DNA from: Certhia americana
Lineage: Eukaryota; Chordata; Aves; Passeriformes; Certhiidae
Direction of reading: 5' to 3'
Length of the DNA stretch: 64,000 nucleotides
NCBI GenBank assembly: GCA_018697195.1
Contig: CM031879.1
Coordinates: 41,071,715 to 41,135,714 of the forward strand
Below are positions 61,299-64,000 of the stretch, in pieces. Below the pieces are notes generated by a model. The model did no database searches and was not told the origin of the DNA. It was given only the letters and a program-made list of their open reading frames with translations. A program made the translations under genes and the position numbers. Position 1 is the first letter of the stretch. Each line of letters opens with the position of its first letter.

Positions 61299-64000
61299 GC
61301 GCTAATGTGTTTATTGGCAGATATGCAAAAATGCATGTAGCCTACTTTCAATTTCCCAGAGCACAGCTGATTTAACGCTGTCATGTTGCTCAGGGTAACA
61401 GACTCCCACCTAGGAGTCCTCCCACGTCACAAGATCAATGGGACCCTGGAAGATACAGCAGAAAGAAATTATAATGTGCACCAAATTGTTGGAGCTGATA
61501 AAGAAAACACATTTGCCCTTCATGTATTTTTAAAGAGGTTCTTTTTCATTATGACTTGTAAATGGTTCCTCTGTGAGCTGCACAGAGAAAATTAAAACAG
61601 GCTTTTCTCCCCCCAGCTTTTGGAAATCTGCATGTCTCCTGTTCCAAGGATGTTAATATTTCAGGATTATAGATTAAACTAGTCCACTTCCCAGCTTTGA
61701 GTCAAGGTCAAGTATAACTGAGCAGCACCCGACAGATGTTTTTCTCCTGTGTTAATCATAAAAATATTCAGCACAGAGGTTCAACATCTTCCCAAACTAG
61801 CTTGATCCCATTTGACAATCCCTACTGTTAGAAATGCTTTTTAAATATTTTATCTTATTAACTATTGAAGCAAATTTAAACTGGTTTTGCTTTTTTTTTT
61901 TTTTTTTTTTTTTTTTCCCCCTAGTCTTGTGTTCTACAACTGTGGAATGTTAGTAATTACTGTTGTCTTGGTTAACATTTCACATATTTGAACTTTTTTA
62001 TGGTCCTTGCTCTGATTTTCTTCCTAATGCTTTTATCCTACCTTTCCTTCTACAGCCTTAACAATCTCATTCCATGATTCAGATAATTTACAAATTTTTT
62101 TGCTTACTGATTTTCCCTGAGTTTCCATTAACTAATTGAAAAATGTTTTAAACTGTTCTTATATACAAGAAAGAACTTAGAATAGAGTAATTACTGTCTT
62201 AACAGTTACCCAATTACATTTGGCTTTAATGGAAAAAGCAACTAAGTTGGAAAGATATTTCCAGACTTTTGTAGCTCTTCACTTTAGGATTCTATAACAT
62301 TCTGCTCAGCTAGTTAATTCTCAATTTCAGGCTATGCATTTGACTTTCGTTCTTGGATGTGATATCTCCATTTGATACTAAAAAAAATCACCTTACTGGT
62401 ATCACCATTCCTCCATTTTACCCACATAATTTGAATTCAAATCTGATCCTTCAGAAATTTTTAAAGCCTCTTACAGCTGAATATTATGCAGGGCCCTGTT
62501 TTATCATCCAAACATCCCATCTGTCCTTCTGATTTGACAATAAACCTTTGATAACTACACCAAGAATGTTGGTTTCCAACTGTTTGTGCATGGAATCATT
62601 AACATTTTTTTTCTGCCTTCCCTGACTGGCCCACTGCAACACTTAATAGAGCTATGTCCAGAGGGCTGTTGGGATCAAATGCTGCAATCATCTCTCTGGA
62701 ATTCACAGACCAGTAATCTCATCAAAGGATTACATTGCTCTGACATTAGCTGCTCTTGACAAATTCATATTGGTTGTAATTACCTCTTAGGTGAATAACC
62801 ATGTTTCTGCATATTTTCGGAAACCAAAGTTAAGTAAACTGTTCTGTAAATGCATCACTCTTGTTTTCTCCATCACAGTAAGTTTTATCTAAGCTGAGTC
62901 TTATCTCTGCATCAGAGATGTACAGATGTACTAAGTACTGTATGTACCTGATGTAGGTATTAACAATAAAACAGAGTCAGGTCAAAACTGAACATTTCTA
63001 TCTGAAGTGTTAAAGTAGAAAAAACCTTTCTTCGTGCCACCCATATTTTCAGGCTTCATCAAATAAAATTTGTTTCTTTAAAAGTAATATATTTATTAAA
63101 TCATTTAAAAATAACTTTTATGTTGCCAGCTGGAATGCTTTCTGCATGTTAGGCTTTAGGATTTTTTTTTTTTTTTTGCACCTACCCTGTTTTCTGTACT
63201 AATTAATTTTCTATGGTTCTCTTTTATTGATTTTCAGGTCATTAAGTAACTATAATGTCTTAACATCCTACTGAAGAAATGTAGGAAATTGGTATATCAG
63301 GCGGTTTATTTAACCAATTTCAAAAGTATTTCTTTTTATTTTAAAAGAATTTCTCCAAATTAGTGTGGAAGTAACCTCCCAATACAAGGCTTACATGCAA
63401 AGACAGGGGGAGGAGGACCAATTAATTTGAAATGATGACAGAAAAAGAATGCAGGAATTTAATTATGTGAGTAATATATATTCTGACTAAATATATAAAA
63501 ATATGGGGATTTTATGTTAGAAATAAGTGGAATTAATCTCAAAATTATTGTAATTTCTGAATTAAAACACTTAAGCCTACAACAACATGATGTTGGTACA
63601 ATGAACAATCCTAAGATGGAAACTAATTTTTTTTTCCTTATTATTTGATCTCAGCTTGAAACCCTAACCACTGCCATACAAACAAGGGACCATATAATAA
63701 CAAAATGTGATAAAGAACTGTTAACAGTTTATAGAAACAGTGCTCTAAGGCACCTACTGTGAAACAGTTTAAATTAGTGTCACTTTCTTTAACTTTCTAT
63801 TGTTTGTTCTCATAATCTTAATAATTAAGCATAATCTTATATATACACACACGTGTGTGACTGTGTATGTGCTGACAGTAAAACTAGGCACTTTCTAATA
63901 GTTACGATGTGGTGCCTCACAGCATAACATTCTCTTTCTAGTACCTTTAAAAATTAAGATACATTTTTATAACTTAATTATTAATCATTTAGATATTTTA
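61299..64000. other. AT-rich non-coding stretch, no gene seen
   Basis: Contains a T26 run (61891-61916) followed by C5, a T run at about 63163-63177, and at 63838-63859 a 22-nt alternating pyrimidine-purine tract with a perfect 14-bp palindrome (63846-63859) centred on the E-box CACGTG. The part at 62520-62830 is of ordinary complexity, without homopolymers, and could be a conserved non-coding element. No gene recognised. Confidence 0.6.

Noticed and set aside
61891..61921. T26 followed by C5, considered as a polypyrimidine tract before a splice acceptor
   Set aside because: The AG downstream leads into sequence without an open, protein-like frame; a plain homopolymer is the simpler reading.
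1..64000. CRISPR arrays, bacterial operons, rRNA or intact tRNA genes
   Set aside because: No regularly spaced repeats with unique spacers, no dense coding, no rRNA-like sequence and no segment with both A and B boxes were seen; the repeats show a vertebrate genome.

Overview
The window reads as non-coding DNA from a bird, probably a passerine. Two independent signs support this: (i) fragments of the 3' end of CR1, the dominant avian LINE, in both orientations (about 40918-41345 on + and 29491-29665 on -), and (ii) LTRs that I recognise by eye as avian ERVL-type, with 5'-TG...CA-like ends, TATA-like boxes and AATAAA-like signals. The sequence is AT-rich, CpG-poor and full of long A/T homopolymers and CA/TA microsatellites. 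One assembly gap of 30 N lies at 16058-16087. Host assignment is from these repeats and from memory of the families; no search was possible.

I find no protein-coding gene that I can support. The longest open frames are 177 and 172 codons. None shows a recognisable domain, and their amino-acid make-up is what AT-rich six-frame translation gives by chance. The window is therefore either an intergenic gene desert or the inside of a very large intron; the sequence does not say which.

Layout: 1-15860 is unannotated AT-rich DNA with a small tandem duplication (6013), a TC/CA microsatellite (6909) and a near-perfect 31-bp palindrome (9437). At 15861-16158 is a purine-rich tract, a CpG-rich island of about 120 bp, the N gap and an AAGGA pentamer array. 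At 18408-18534 is one copy of an unidentified repeat whose second copy is at 29951-30084; between them are a probable LTR (18860-19625) and a CR1 fragment (29491). At 31080-31440 is a GC-richer block with open frames on both strands and an A-rich flank. 32000-40917 holds simple repeats only. The main CR1 copy is at 40918. 41346-53440 is unannotated apart from small ORFs and short repeats. 53441-54022 is a solo LTR with an imperfect 5-bp target duplication. 57174-57533 is a 5' LTR joined to a primer-binding-site-like sequence with nothing viral after it. 60245-60322 resembles the ancient SINE MIR, and 60914-61298 is another LTR on the minus strand. The rest is featureless AT-rich DNA.

Nothing here forms a pathway or operon. 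The most useful leads are the unidentified dispersed repeat pair, the CpG-rich block beside the gap, the LTR/PBS remnant with a G-quadruplex-forming end, and a few weak exon or retrocopy candidates that cross-species alignment or RNA-seq would settle quickly.
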